This document shows positions 33,428 through 44,678 of a stretch of 64,000 nt of DNA, piece by piece. Both the position numbers and the translations under genes were made by a program. The stretch comes from Hypomyces perniciosus. Its lineage: Eukaryota > Ascomycota > Sordariomycetes > Hypocreales > Hypocreaceae. The DNA is taken from assembly GCA_008477525.1 (NCBI GenBank), contig SPDT01000004.1:1426001-1490000 (forward strand), written 5' to 3'. The notes below the pieces were generated by a model. It was not told the DNA's origin and searched no databases. It was given only the letters and a program-made list of their open reading frames with translations. Positions within the stretch are counted from its first letter, which is position 1. Each line of letters opens with the position of its first letter.

Positions 33428-35705
33428 TTTCGATTCTGTTGCTTGCTGACTCGGGGAAGGTTGTGCTGATTTGGGCTGGAAAATGGACTGACATTCGTGA
33501 CACTTCAAGGTTGTTATATATGAAGTTGACGCCTTGTCGCCGAAAGCAAGCTGAGCTAATGCTTGGTAATACTAACCTCCAAATATAGACAGGTAGTCCC
33601 ACTTACCAGAAGTTCGGGCTCCGAGACGTGCATTGCATTCGTATTATGTACAACTACCGGCGCCAATAATCTCCACGCACCAACTCGTGTTGGGGATGAC
33701 TAACGTTTGCTTATGGCTTAAGATGGTTATCGCCGAAACAGTGGGTGCATTTCGTGTTTAGCTCGGTTATTGCTAGAAGCATTCATGCATAATTTTACGG
33801 GGTTCGGACTAGTATAGGAGAGCGACTTTGCTATAGGTGTGTCAATTGATTATCGTGGATCTTGCAGACAAATGCCTCACCAAAGCTGTTGCATAAGGTA
33901 TATTCGTTAGTGTACACCTTTGAATGCCTTGTAGTTAGTATCGCTGGAAGCATATACTAATGGGTAAGTTAACTTGGCAAAGAACACTACTATTTGGTTA
34001 CCGAAGGTCCGCAGAGACGGGTAATGACTTGCAATAATAGAAATAAGAGGCTGACTGATCATATTTCTTATACAGGTTTTTCTGCTTTCGGACCGAGACC
34101 CTTATGCTTACGAAAGAGCTAATGGACCCACCCATGCTCCATCTGAATGAGTTGTGATCATAGATCACAAATCTGATTCCATAAGCTCATTCGCGTGCTC
34201 AACTACCTGGCCAGGTAGTGAATATAATTATAAGGGTAGCAGAGATAGAACCGAAATCGAGTTGTAAAATGTAGTTATGTTTAGTTAATGCTATATTACA
34301 TAAACAGCAAGATTCCGCGTCAACCCCATTTTCTCAATAGGGGGAACTCATTCAGCCTCGCTCGTTGTGTGTTAGTTTCGATTTTTTGCTAATTCCAAAC
34401 TCTCAGAAAATATGCAAGTTCCTGATCCACCTATTTCCGTTCGAGCACTGGACGACCCCGGAAATCCATGCAATGAAAGTCATTTTACATTTAGGTCAGA
34501 GGCTTCACTTGGCTACGCGTGATTATTGCTCAATCTCCTGTAATGCAGAAAAAGTCTTGTCGGCCGCAGCAAACCAACTAGAGACTATACCCTTAAAATG
34601 TACTGCTAAATTTGCACTCTCTCGCAGTTGGTCCTTGAGCTATCTCTGATGATCTCTTAAAACGCTGATTATCCTCCTCTATTAGTTGTCGTTTCGATTA
34701 TGTGTCTAAAGCTGGTATTACCTAATAAAGTTAGACTGACAGATTATTGTTACTGAGCTTTAGTTGATCAAAGAGCAGTAAGACTAGCTTCAGGACTTGA
34801 AAGCTACAGGAAACTCAGTATTGCATATGTATTGGAAGAACTAAAATTTATTGAATGTACATACTAGGACTGTTGCAACTGAGGCGCTACATATATTTAC
34901 AGCGTCAAGTATTTTACCAACCTCCTTTATAAGCAGGTAGTAGGTGCTAATCTAGTGTTCGCTTAAATTATTAGAGAATATTTGCGAGAAAATATCTCTT
35001 TTGCCATATAGTAGCCTCTGATAATTGGGATCATTTCCCCTTAGATCTAGTCTTATATCAGAAGGGCTTATCTCAATGCCCAGCCTTGATTTGACAATGT
35101 CAGCTGCGTTTGTTCGTTCTCATACAAGGCTTCAACAACTCTTAGAAAATTATCCAGAAAGGTTCTCGGCAGATACTGAGTCTAAGAGCTATTCATAACA
35201 TGTCACATAGCATATAAGGTCACTTATCCACGCGGATTGTGTGGAGCTTCACTTTTGCAGGATTTGTGATCTGACATAACATTTATAACCCCAAGATTGG
35301 TGTTTCTATGCTACAAAAATGAATTCTTTCAACCATTTTTGCTGGTAAATTTGTTGTGTGCTTCACCCACATGGCGATATCGCAGTACCAACCAAAGCAG
35401 CCAATTAGCGTTCGGTGTCGGAGACATTTAGGCTTTACCAGATTTGCCATGGACGGAGTATTACTAACTATGATTCTTTCTACTACACGTCATGGAGATG
35501 TCACCACCTTTTAGGATATGGATTAGACTCTGCTCAACTTGATTCTGCAGAACCCGAGATATTCGACCTACAATATATTCCAACATTGTGACTTTATTCA
35601 CCGCGACCCTGTAGGTAACTTTTTACATGAGTCAAAACTAAACTGTATGATCTTACATATGAAAATAGTCTGACGACTTCACGCCCTTGCTAAAGTGTAC
35701 CAGTC
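33428..35705. other. AT-rich gene-poor stretch
   Basis: 2.3 kb with visibly higher A+T than its flanks and frequent stop codons in all frames. I see no gene. It contains the nested inverted repeats at 34145-34219. It could be the remains of a repeat altered by RIP; this is not shown. Confidence 0.5.
34145..34219. repeat. Nested inverted repeats and an 18-bp perfect palindrome
   Basis: GAATGAG (34145-34151) pairs with CTCATTC (34186-34192). Inside it TTGTGATC (34152-34159) pairs with GATCACAA (34163-34170) across a 3-base spacer. Just beyond is a perfect 18-base palindrome at 34202-34219 (ACTACCTGG/CCAGGTAGT). All are directly visible. Confidence 0.75.
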
Positions 35706-36559
35706 ATGGCCTCTTCAAAAATCGCTAGTCAAATCATAAAGTAATACGTCACTGTTATTTCAGTTGCGACACTCTGGGCTGATCTACTTCACAGGTTTCG
35801 TGAAGAAGAAGAATTCACGGATTTTGTCTTCACTTGTGAAGGGCAAAGGATTCCTGTTCATAAGATCATCATTTGCAGCCAATCTCAAGTCTTTTATGCA
35901 GCATGCACCAAGCCTTTCAAGGTAACGCTACTCTGTCGACTGGGCCACCTCAAGAGACTGATGGCACCCAGGAGGCGTCAGGGACGTACGAGATCAATGA
36001 CATCCCAATTACAATGGTACGGCGAATGGTCGACTACCTTTACACTGGCAAGTACGATGTAATGGCGACAGATGCGGATGAAAGCAACGAGATATACGAG
36101 GTGTCCACTCTACTAGTCCATGCCAAGATGTTCACCTTAGCAGATACATACCTCATCGACGGGCTACGCTCCCTATCGGTAGCCAAGTATAGCAAGATAC
36201 TCGAACAAGGGTTAGATGTCTATAATCTCCTCTGTTCAATACCAGAGGTTTTTACGCAGACCCCTGTAACGGCTAGAGAACTCCGCGACGTGGCCCTAAC
36301 TTTCGCGAGGAAGAATCTAGCGTCGTCGCTTGTCTCGCCAGAGGTCAAAAAAATCTATGAGGAGGTCAGTGCTGATATCCCTGAATTCACCAAGGAGCTT
36401 CTCGATTCGTTTTTGGTACAGCCTTTGGTTGGTACTTGTTCCAATTGTGGGCATAATAAGGTAGTGCCAGTTGAGGCGCTGCAGTGTAGATGCAAGGCAT
36501 GCGGCAAAGGCGGCGCTACAACCTGGAGTAATAAGTCGCGGCTACCAGCGTCTTGGTGA
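35706..36559 (+). CDS. BTB/POZ protein with C-terminal zinc-ribbon-like motif
   Basis: BTB domains dimerise and often bind Cul3 ubiquitin ligases; many fungal members have unknown roles. Exons are 35706-35740, 35795-35921 and 35972-36559 (introns 54 and 50 bp), giving about 249 residues. The BTB fold runs from about residue 12: FTDFVFTCEGQRIPVHKIII, then CSQSQVFYAACTKPFKEASG (rebuilt across intron 2), then MVRRMVDYLYTGKYD. Helices of the C-terminal part follow (YLIDGLRSLSVAKYSKILEQ). The end carries paired cysteines, CSNCGH, then CRC and CKACGKGG, a likely C4 zinc ribbon. Both introns were placed from phase and the BTB pattern. It sits alone in the AT-rich stretch. Confidence 0.83.
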
Positions 36560-38119
36560 TCTTGCGGCCAAAGAGGTCTTTGCTTGAGTGTCGGCTTGGA
36601 CAACTGCAATAGTTGAGAAAAGTTTGCGACGAAGGCAGGAATGCAGGTTTTTCTATCTCGGAGTGCGGGCGAGCCTTTTATCTTGGTCCTGGAAGGTTAG
36701 AGGCTGGAGTCTTGAGTGCGGCACTGTAGCCAATGGATCATTATGTGCATTTTACTGTTTAGTCACTGTGTTTGAGGCCTGGTTATAGTCCTCATTTATT
36801 TTATTATTTATATGTGTCTGGGTCCTGTGGCCTAATACTGTTCTAAACCTCAGCCGAAGAGTAAGAATAAAAACTCCATAAGTCGCAGCTGCTGTAGATT
36901 GGCTATTAAAAATGAACTGCAATAATGTTCATTATATCTTTGCAAAGGCTCCCTGTATAGGTTGTCCCCAGTGTCAGGACTCCCATTGAATCAATTTGGC
37001 AGCCAAATAACCGTGTTATGACTTCGAAAATTACAGGCTTGGGTCGTAATCTTGACTGTAAGAAGCGTAGAAACTTTGACACAGGCCTTCTCGCAGTAGA
37101 GCCCTTATTGCATGCATCGCTTTAACCAGTTCCGAGAGGTGAGTCCAAGTGTGCGTAATGCGCAGCCCAGCCGTAAGTCAAACAAGTCAAATCTGGGTGT
37201 TGAATTTGCGAATTTGACGACTGAATCGAGGTGGACATGGTGAATTTGGACAATTTGCCACATGTTTGGCATTTGATATTATACAATACAGATGAAACTA
37301 TTCCCACTTCTTACTCCCTACAAGCTGTAACGGAATACTTCGTATACCTAGTATTTAAACGATTTCTAGCCCCTTAAATACTATTGCATTGTTCGTATTC
37401 GGCTATCATCTCTTTTGTCACGTGGTTCAACTAGAGCTGTATCCACAACACGATTCCCTATAGTACTATTATAAAGAAGGCCGCTTCTCGGCCCCTCACA
37501 TACATACCTAGTTCCTAGATAGCTTTAGTGGAGAGAGTCATAGAGACGAAAATAGCTGTTATGCCCCATCGTTATCAGTGCTGGCCGTTGCACTATGGCC
37601 ATTTAGGGGGATAATCCAGGCTAATAAGAATAACCCCGGATATTCGGAAATAATCGTGGAATATGAAGTACTCCGTAGTTATAATTCCTTGACGGAGTAC
37701 TCCGCGGAATCACTCATTGTAACTACCCTGAATATTAGAGTCAGATCTATAAAATCCAGGGCCTTTAGTATTTGATGCTTTAGATTTTACAATGGACCTT
37801 TATCCGACTGACGATTTGTTTATTTGACTTATTAGATTTGATTCAACGGCTGCACCGACGGGCTAAGACTATATCCTGGTAGTAGTAATAATATCTAGTA
37901 GGAAATTATATGCGTCAATGTGGAGATCTGTTCATCGGGCCGCGGGAGATCCCGTCACTAGTCCCCGCTCATGGCTTCGACAATGGCGTAAGTAAGTTTA
38001 TACATTATTCTAACAAGCATGACTTACGTGAAATAACGAACCCAGACGCATATATACATATAGTAAATTTCCACAGCTTGTAAATCGATCAAGAAGTACC
38101 AAACTTATCAATAAAACCA
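36560..38119. other. AT-rich intergenic stretch
   Basis: No gene is seen. TACTTCGTA is at 37336-37344 and TACTCCGTA at 37669-37677, followed at once by a near-palindromic ACGGAGTACTCCG-type stretch near 37692. Confidence 0.55.
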
Positions 38120-39659
38120 TCAAATGACGACAGCCAAGGCTGCAATTAGCCATGGGTAATTCATCCTCGGAGCAGAAAACTTCAAGACCTTTCCATCATC
38201 CGACACACTTGCCATGGGAACCCGAAGAAATGACAGATTGATATGATCAACCGAGTTCGCACTGATGCTCTCCGCTGTCTCCGGCAGGGTGAGCTCGATT
38301 TCAAAACCCCAACTGAGCAAGAACTTGGTCGTCTTGCAGAACTTATGCTTGATGACATTCGGAGCAAGCTCACTCAACTGTCCGACATGTCTGAAATGCT
38401 TCACATCCCAGAAACCGCGCTCAATATCCATTACCGCAGGCTCGCCGAAGAATGTCAGCTTGCCTCTGAGGCGCTTGATGGCGTCAATTTGGCAAGGCTT
38501 AAGCTTGGGTGCGGTCCCTTGATCAAGCTCCTTGTGACCAAAACTTTCCCAGGTGACGTCGTCCAACTCGCTAAAGTCTATCTCATAAATTTGAGGCTTT
38601 TGGTTGAAGACCCATCTGTTGGCAATCATCTCCCAATTTTGGAGAGAATAGAGAGGTCGGTAGAAGATTGTAGTTGGGTCGACCGTAATTGCTTTGTTGT
38701 TGTTACTTACCGCCCTTGCCACGAAGTCCACATTCATTGCCGAACAAGGCATGTTATTGCTGTTCTTCTTGTTAGTCGACAGATAGCAGGGAGGGGATAG
38801 CAGGGATTGGTACCCCGTTTTGTGCGAGAGTTTGTCATCAGCAGACCTGATGGTATCCAGTTGGTGAGATATGTCCTCCATATCACCAGCTTGCAAGCTG
38901 GCGTAGTGCTTCTTGATGTTTAGTTCACGCGTCAATGTTGTGTTATAGTCAGAGTCGCCGTTGATGAGTTTTTGAAACGAAGGTGTCGTGGGGCCATCCT
39001 TTATGCTGGTGCTGTATCTCCTTGTGGCTCCTTCCCAGGCTGTATTCTTTCCCTTGGTTGCCTTGATGAGAGACTCACGAACAGTATCAATTTTCGGATC
39101 ATCACCAGCCTCATTATACGTCAGCATGTTTTTAGGACGGCGCGTCACGTACATCAAGACTCACTGATACCCAGTGGCATAAGTATCTGATCACATTCGT
39201 TATTTAAAATTAAGCCAATCATAAGGGGGGTGGTAAGTCAACTTACTGGCTCAGTAGGTCGAAGTAGGATTCGCCATCCAGTGAGAACTTAGGGTGATTG
39301 AGCTGCTGCACGGCATCTGCCTTAATGAAAACCTGGTAGTTGGTTACCTCATGAGGCACTAGGGCACCCCCTGGAATTCCAGTTTGCGTGAGTGTCGTGA
39401 GAAAGAGCGCCTGGTTTTCATCGGTAAGATTGGAAGCGTTGGACAACAGAGGCACGATAGTGTTAGCAAAGGCCTTCCAGAAGATGGACGGCTGAGAAAG
39501 GTGATTGGCTTGGGTCGGTAATGGGTGTCTCTCTGGCTGAGATAGAGGAAGCTCTGCCATGGTGAGAGTACCGGGGTGAGGAATTGTGATTTGTGAATAT
39601 GCTGCCCACGGACTTGGACCTGGAGAAAGGCGATGAGTTTGGGCTGGGCTCTTCACCAT
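38120..39659 (-). CDS. Unrecognised protein, paralog A of a head-to-head pair
   Basis: I do not recognise the family. Exons on the minus strand are 39659-39247, 39186-39165 (22 nt) and 39109-38120, giving about 474 residues; an inner ATG at 39560 would give 441. There is no signal peptide. The N-terminal region (SIFWKAFANTIVP, DENQALFLTTLTQTG, SYFDLLSQYL) aligns with the start of the divergent gene at 40643. The two genes share the positions and phases of the first two introns and the 22-nt microexon (coding YLCHWVS here). Similarity continues to the end: LSFLRVPM and GKVLKFSAP match LFGVPIKV and GEFVVSPTD in the partner. The long third exon has no further introns, unlike the partner. The hydrophobic end (YPWLIAALAVVI) is probably the last beta strand, not a membrane anchor. 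Confidence 0.75.
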
Positions 39660-40642
39660 AGATTATGTTGGGCCTCATGCCAAGTAGTGAGTTGTCAATT
39701 GTGGCGGGGTATATACCCTCTCATAATTTACGATGACATAAGTGCGTCCAATCAGGTTTATATCAGGGATTGAGGAAGTTGCATCTCTTCGTATTCAGTA
39801 GCCCAATGATGTGCAACAGATGTACGAAGTATACGACTAAGATCGGGAATCATCGAGGGTCTATTTTCTGATTCCGTTGATTCACACGCCTGGGTGTGGT
39901 GCCACGGCCCTCAGGATTCTGAAACTTCAAAATAGTACTCTATTGACAAACCATTTGCTCCATGTAGGCCGTTCCAAACCGATACACTACCAGCCTACAT
40001 GGCTTCAGCACATCAATGATCAGCGGGAACCAAGAACCGCGACCTATTGCGGTTGGGTGCCACCGTATGATGATGGAAAACATTTCGCAGACCAATTCGT
40101 AGTGAGTGCTACATAGATAGTATCCATGCATGAAATGTGGATATCAAGCACCTCCAAGAGAGTCGTTATGGAGGAGAGTCATTGAATTTACATTGGCCTA
40201 ATTGGCCTTTTCTTGGCCTCCGTGGGTCTTCACCATATTCATCATCGATTGGTGCCAGCAGTTCATGATGCGAGTCTTTTGGTCTCTTCGCAGCTTTAGT
40301 GAATGTAACCTTTGTGTTCAGAAGCTGGTGTGAAGTGATAAGACCTCATGACGGTGTTTTGATTGGATTCTCCTCGTGAGGAGAAAGGACCAATGAGTGC
40401 AGTACGTGATTGTATCATCAGGTGATGGATTTGTCGTTTTCTCGCGTAGAGCGCCATGGAATTTAAACAATTATGTGAGTTTCGACGTATAAATATCACG
40501 GTAGTTCGCCATTCTACCCCCTTTTCCTTCATCTTCATCCACATCAAGCATCACTCTACACACGCAACAATCTTACCGACACTTGCTAACAACCCAAAAA
40601 CATCATTTATCTCCTTGAGACCTCCCAAAACCATCAAACAAA
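39660..40642. promoter_or_regulatory. Shared divergent promoter of the paralog pair
   Basis: 983 bp between the two start codons. One TACGAAGTA is at 39823-39831. No gene is seen. Confidence 0.45.
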
Positions 40643-42286
40643 ATGTCCGCCGAGGAAAATAATAAGTACTTCTGGTTGGCCTACGCCAAGGCTATTCAAG
40701 AGGCCGTTGGTGGCCCTGTTGGCAAGGACAGTGCCATCTTCTTCGCCACCAAGACTCAGAAGGGTCCTCTTGCATCTTCCCTTATTCCCGCCCCGTATAC
40801 AAACAGTGGTCTCTACAGTATTGGTGACAACCTTCTGTCTGTTGATAACCTATTCTACATCCCCTCGACTCAGCACTCCTATATTAGATCCCTAAAGACG
40901 TGAGTATGCTTGCCCTCTAGAGAAGTCCTGATGAAACTGACACCTTCTTTCTCCCCTCAGCTACCTCAGCTGGGTTGATCCCGTAAATACTGCATTCTAT
41001 AACCCTTCACACTGTGGATCTAATTCTGGAATAGGGTGGCGACAATTCTGACAGCATCAACACTCAAGTGGTTCTCACAACACAGGCCCTCGATGCCGCC
41101 CTAAAGCGCTACAAAACTGAGGAAGACAATGCTATGACTCAATACACAAAGGAGAAGTCGTTTGGCATGACTGGTGACTGAAAGCTTTGCTCAGTGGTAT
41201 CCTAACAATAACCCTGTGTTTGCCAACGCCCGGGATGAGCTCAACGCTGCCCGTACTGCTAACAAGTCTGCGATTGCGGACATCAATGGACCATATGCCG
41301 ACCAGTTGGGCAAGGATCAAAATGCAATCAATAGCGCCATGACCAGCAACGTGCCGATCCCAGGGTGAGTGAGCCTCGGGACGGTCTTTGTGCCAATAGA
41401 ATACCGATGCTGATATCTGTCTAGATTCGCCATGGCCATCAACGGTAGTGCTCCACCCACCGCGGCGGAAATTCATACGGCATTCAATAACACGACGCCC
41501 CTTCCCAATCCTGCGACTCTCAAATACGTTCCTGAGTATAACTCACCTGAGTATACCAACACAGTCAAGGACTGGATGGGCCAACTCAGCCGTGGCCGTC
41601 CGGGAAAGAACAGCATCACGATTGATATCAACAAGGGCAAGAATGTGAAGGAGTCCGAATTTGGCCAGGTCGGTTTTGACGCTAATGCCGGCTTCGAATA
41701 CTTCCCTTGGATTTCCTTTATCACGGATATGTCTACTGAGAAAGAGTATGCTGCCCACGATAAGGACGTCAACTACCACGATATCGAGGTCGACCTTACC
41801 TATGACGAGATCAGACAGGTTCCCATCTCTCCTGGTAGTTGGTAAGTTGTTTCCAGTCAACCTTTGGCAACAATAGAATCGGCAGACTTGGGGCGGCAGA
41901 GGTTCTGACTGTTTTTCTGTAGGAATATTGGAAACCCCAAGGACAGTTACCCCAATTTGAAGCCCGGTGCTCCAACTACTGTTCAGACCCTCGTCCTCCC
42001 TACTCAGATCGTCTTGGTCAAGAACCTTGGCTACAAGATCAAGTTTAAGAACAAGTCGAAGGAGTTCATTGACAGGGCAGTCACTACCGTCAATTATCAA
42101 GATGGCATTTTCCGACTCTTCGGTGTCCCTATCAAGGTTGCTGGCTCTCGCACGGAGGGCAGTGAGAGCCATAGTCACACTGTCCACTGGGACAAGGACA
42201 GCGGCGAGTTCGTTGTTTCACCCACTGATGATGGCTCCTTCGCCACGGTTATAGCCCTTGTTGGTGACAAGATCAAGACTATTTGA
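40643..42286 (+). CDS. Unrecognised protein, paralog B, with apparent frameshift
   Basis: Partner of the gene at 38120-39659; family unknown. Exons are 40643-40899, 40961-40982 (22 nt, coding YLSWVDP), 41035-41364, 41425-41841 and 41923-42286. The total corresponds to about 462 residues if the frame were continuous. In exon 3 the frame from 41035 reaches TGA at 41179-41181, while the following conserved part (ESFAQWYP onwards) is in the +1 frame. Similarity to the partner runs on both sides of the break, which points to a one-base insertion near 41173-41176. A 127-bp intron (41068-41194) with a weak donor (GTGGTT) would also restore phase but removes conserved sequence. No signal peptide or membrane segment is seen. 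It is either a recent pseudogene, an assembly error or oddly spliced. Confidence 0.65.
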
Positions 42287-43039
42287 GGGCCCAACCTAAG
42301 AAAGCTACTTGTTGATAGGTTTGAGAGGCTGTAGGGGATTGGAAGGCCCCGCATCACTGCCGAGTCCAACACAACAGCATAGTTGCAACTTGCAAGAAGA
42401 GGAGTTCATGCTTCAGGCCATTAGAGCTTCCACAATGAATAAAAGTCTCATTTATGTGTATTCACATTGTAAATGTTCCGTTAACTGGCCTGTGGTCCTC
42501 TCGAATCTGGCGTAAAGCTGGAGCACATCGATATGGCCGAGAGTGTATGCCTCACCTTGGGTTACTTACCGCCTTCAATATTGAACTTGGATGAGAATAT
42601 GAACGTCAAAATTATATAGAGTGGATGGTCATTCACAAGGCCAAGATACCGGGAACTAAATATAATTATTAAGTACCCCTTGTTACTGTGATGATTCACC
42701 CGTCTACTCCATCCTTTCAGACTCGGCTCTGTACATGAATCACACTATATGTCGTCATCAGCTTGGAGTACTCAAGAGCCAAACAACTATTAATAAGTAC
42801 TACTTTGGCCATCCCCCCAAGACCCACTGATATTCGCTTTCGCCATCCTCTTTCTCAGACTAAATTCATATTGCCACATCAACTAATACCATCCACTGAT
42901 CCCAAGTCCCGTCCAAGGCGTCCTGGGTAGATAATACTTACAAACAAAGAAAATAATGATGACTCGCCATCAGGTCGATAAAAATACAAAACATAACCAT
43001 GTTCTAGAAGCAGCCCTCCCCACATACCTTGGTCCCTTT
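42287..43039. other. Convergent intergenic region
   Basis: 3' flanks of paralog B and the GPCR gene. Short frames only. Confidence 0.6.
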
Positions 43040-44678
43040 CTATAAGCTGTTCGATGCCTTGTCCCCCGTGGTCGACATCCGCCTCAGTTCAACATCGCTC
43101 CCCACTCCTGTTGCCGAATCTCCATCGTCCAGGGAAGTGTCAGACCGTTCTTCGGGTCCTCCTATCCGGGCATTCATGGCAATATCCTCTCGCTGTCGTT
43201 CTACCAACCCAGTATCTTCCTCGCCGTGACGTTTCTCATGAACCCAACTCTTCAACCCTCGCCAACTCGTCACGAAGAAAATCACGGCATTCCAGAGCCC
43301 TTGGAGCGGCAGCACCGCCGCTGTAGCCACGTGGAACTCATATGGCGACTCGCCATCTAGCCAGCCGTGAATTCGATTGAGACTACTCGGTATCCACGTA
43401 ACCAAAACGCTGATGGCGAAGAGGAAGCTCGTGCGTAGGTAAGCGCGCTTGATGGGGTCGTTGATATGGAACTTGCTTGAGATAGCTCTAACGGCGTAGA
43501 GGAAGCGTGCGAAGTGCGATACCTCGGGAGGATCATTTTTCAGAGGGGACGTAGTGATGGAGGAGTAGAATTGATGCTCCGATTGCTGCATCTCGGGAGG
43601 CGAGCCGTCGAGGGAGATGTGCGTAGCGTTGGGGAGATGTGCGAGCTTGGGCTCTTGCGGGCAGGACGTTGTGGCGAGGGAGTGGATGACTTGGACCTCA
43701 GTGGTTCTGGTACCGTAGTAGCCCTGCTGGGCTATTTCTGCTCGAGTCTGTGCATTGAGAGGCAAAGGTTAGTAAATTGTCGGTTTGAATGGGGCGTTAT
43801 CGGGACATACGGTATCCAACTCTTTCTGATCCCTATTCCGCGACGTCGAGAAGCTGCGCAGCTGATTCCGCATGCGAAAGACATGGTATCCAACCAAAAA
43901 ATAGCACAGGAGTGAGCCGACTATGCATATCCAGACCAACATGTAGTACGTGTAAATACGAATGTAATCCCACTCGCGACCAACCCAACACCAGATCTAC
44001 TTGCAAGTCAGGCAAAGGTAAAGAGATGGTGAAGCTAAAAGGGGTAAATGGCTTACTGTTGCTCCGCCATACACAAGACCCCGATCGGGGCTCCTGACGA
44101 GTAGGAGAGACAGCGCAATAACGAATGGCCCCCCGTAGCATATTATGCAGTATACCCACCACAGCTTGCGGAATGAGTCGGGGTTGGTGTGGAAGTAGAA
44201 GACGAGAAAGACGTTGATGGCCATGGCCAGCGACCACCAGGGGTCAGATTGCATGAACCTATCAAGAGTGATCAGCTTCCGAGGACGCTCTCTTCATCTA
44301 CCGTGAAAATAAAAGCGAAAAGGGCAAAGCCTTTGGCTTGGATGTCCTTGCGGAGTAGTCAAGCCAAGGTGAGTCCAAGGTGACTTACATCTCAAACAAG
44401 AAGCTCTGCGCCTGACACAGCGCCGTCGCCTGCCCAGCCTCAATCCCATCAAAGGCAATGATGCTCCCAACACTAGCACCGATATTGGCGACGCTCGCAA
44501 AGACGATAAAGGTATTCTGTACATTGCGCACCCGTCGCACCAATCCATACGCCAGGAAGATGAGCATGACAGACACCAGGCTGACGGCGCCGCCAATGCG
44601 CTCCACGAGCACGAGCGTCTCGATTTGGCTGTCCGTCAGATTCTCTGCCTCGGGCAGCCCTGTAGAGTTTGAAGACAT
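43040..44678 (-). CDS. cAMP-receptor-like G-protein-coupled receptor
   Basis: A seven-helix receptor of the class related to Dictyostelium cAMP receptors, as in Neurospora GPR-1 to -3; it probably signals through a heterotrimeric G protein at the plasma membrane. Exons on the minus strand are 44678-44389, 44258-44057, 43996-43811 and 43747-43040, giving about 461 residues. Segments visible in order are IGGAVSLVSVMLIFLAYGLV, the RNVQNTFIVFAS loop and helix, CQAQSFLFEMFMQSDPWWS (rebuilt across intron 1), the helices INVFLVFYF and WWVYCIICYGGPFVIALSLL, IWCWVGREWDYIRIYTYYML, WICIVGSLLCYFLVGYHVF, then KRAYLRTSFLFAISVLVTWI and the final helix near HVATAAVLPLQGLWNAVIFF. A Ser/Asp/Glu-rich cytoplasmic tail follows. 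The ligand is unknown. Confidence 0.9.

Noticed and set aside
33428..33508. N-terminal extension of the glycosyltransferase
   Set aside because: The extension would start at TTG; the first ATG at 33427 lies just before the conserved FLAFPGHGH strand.
38243..38800. 185-codon plus-strand frame opposite paralog A
   Set aside because: It is antisense to the conserved exon 3 of the paralog; no independent evidence.
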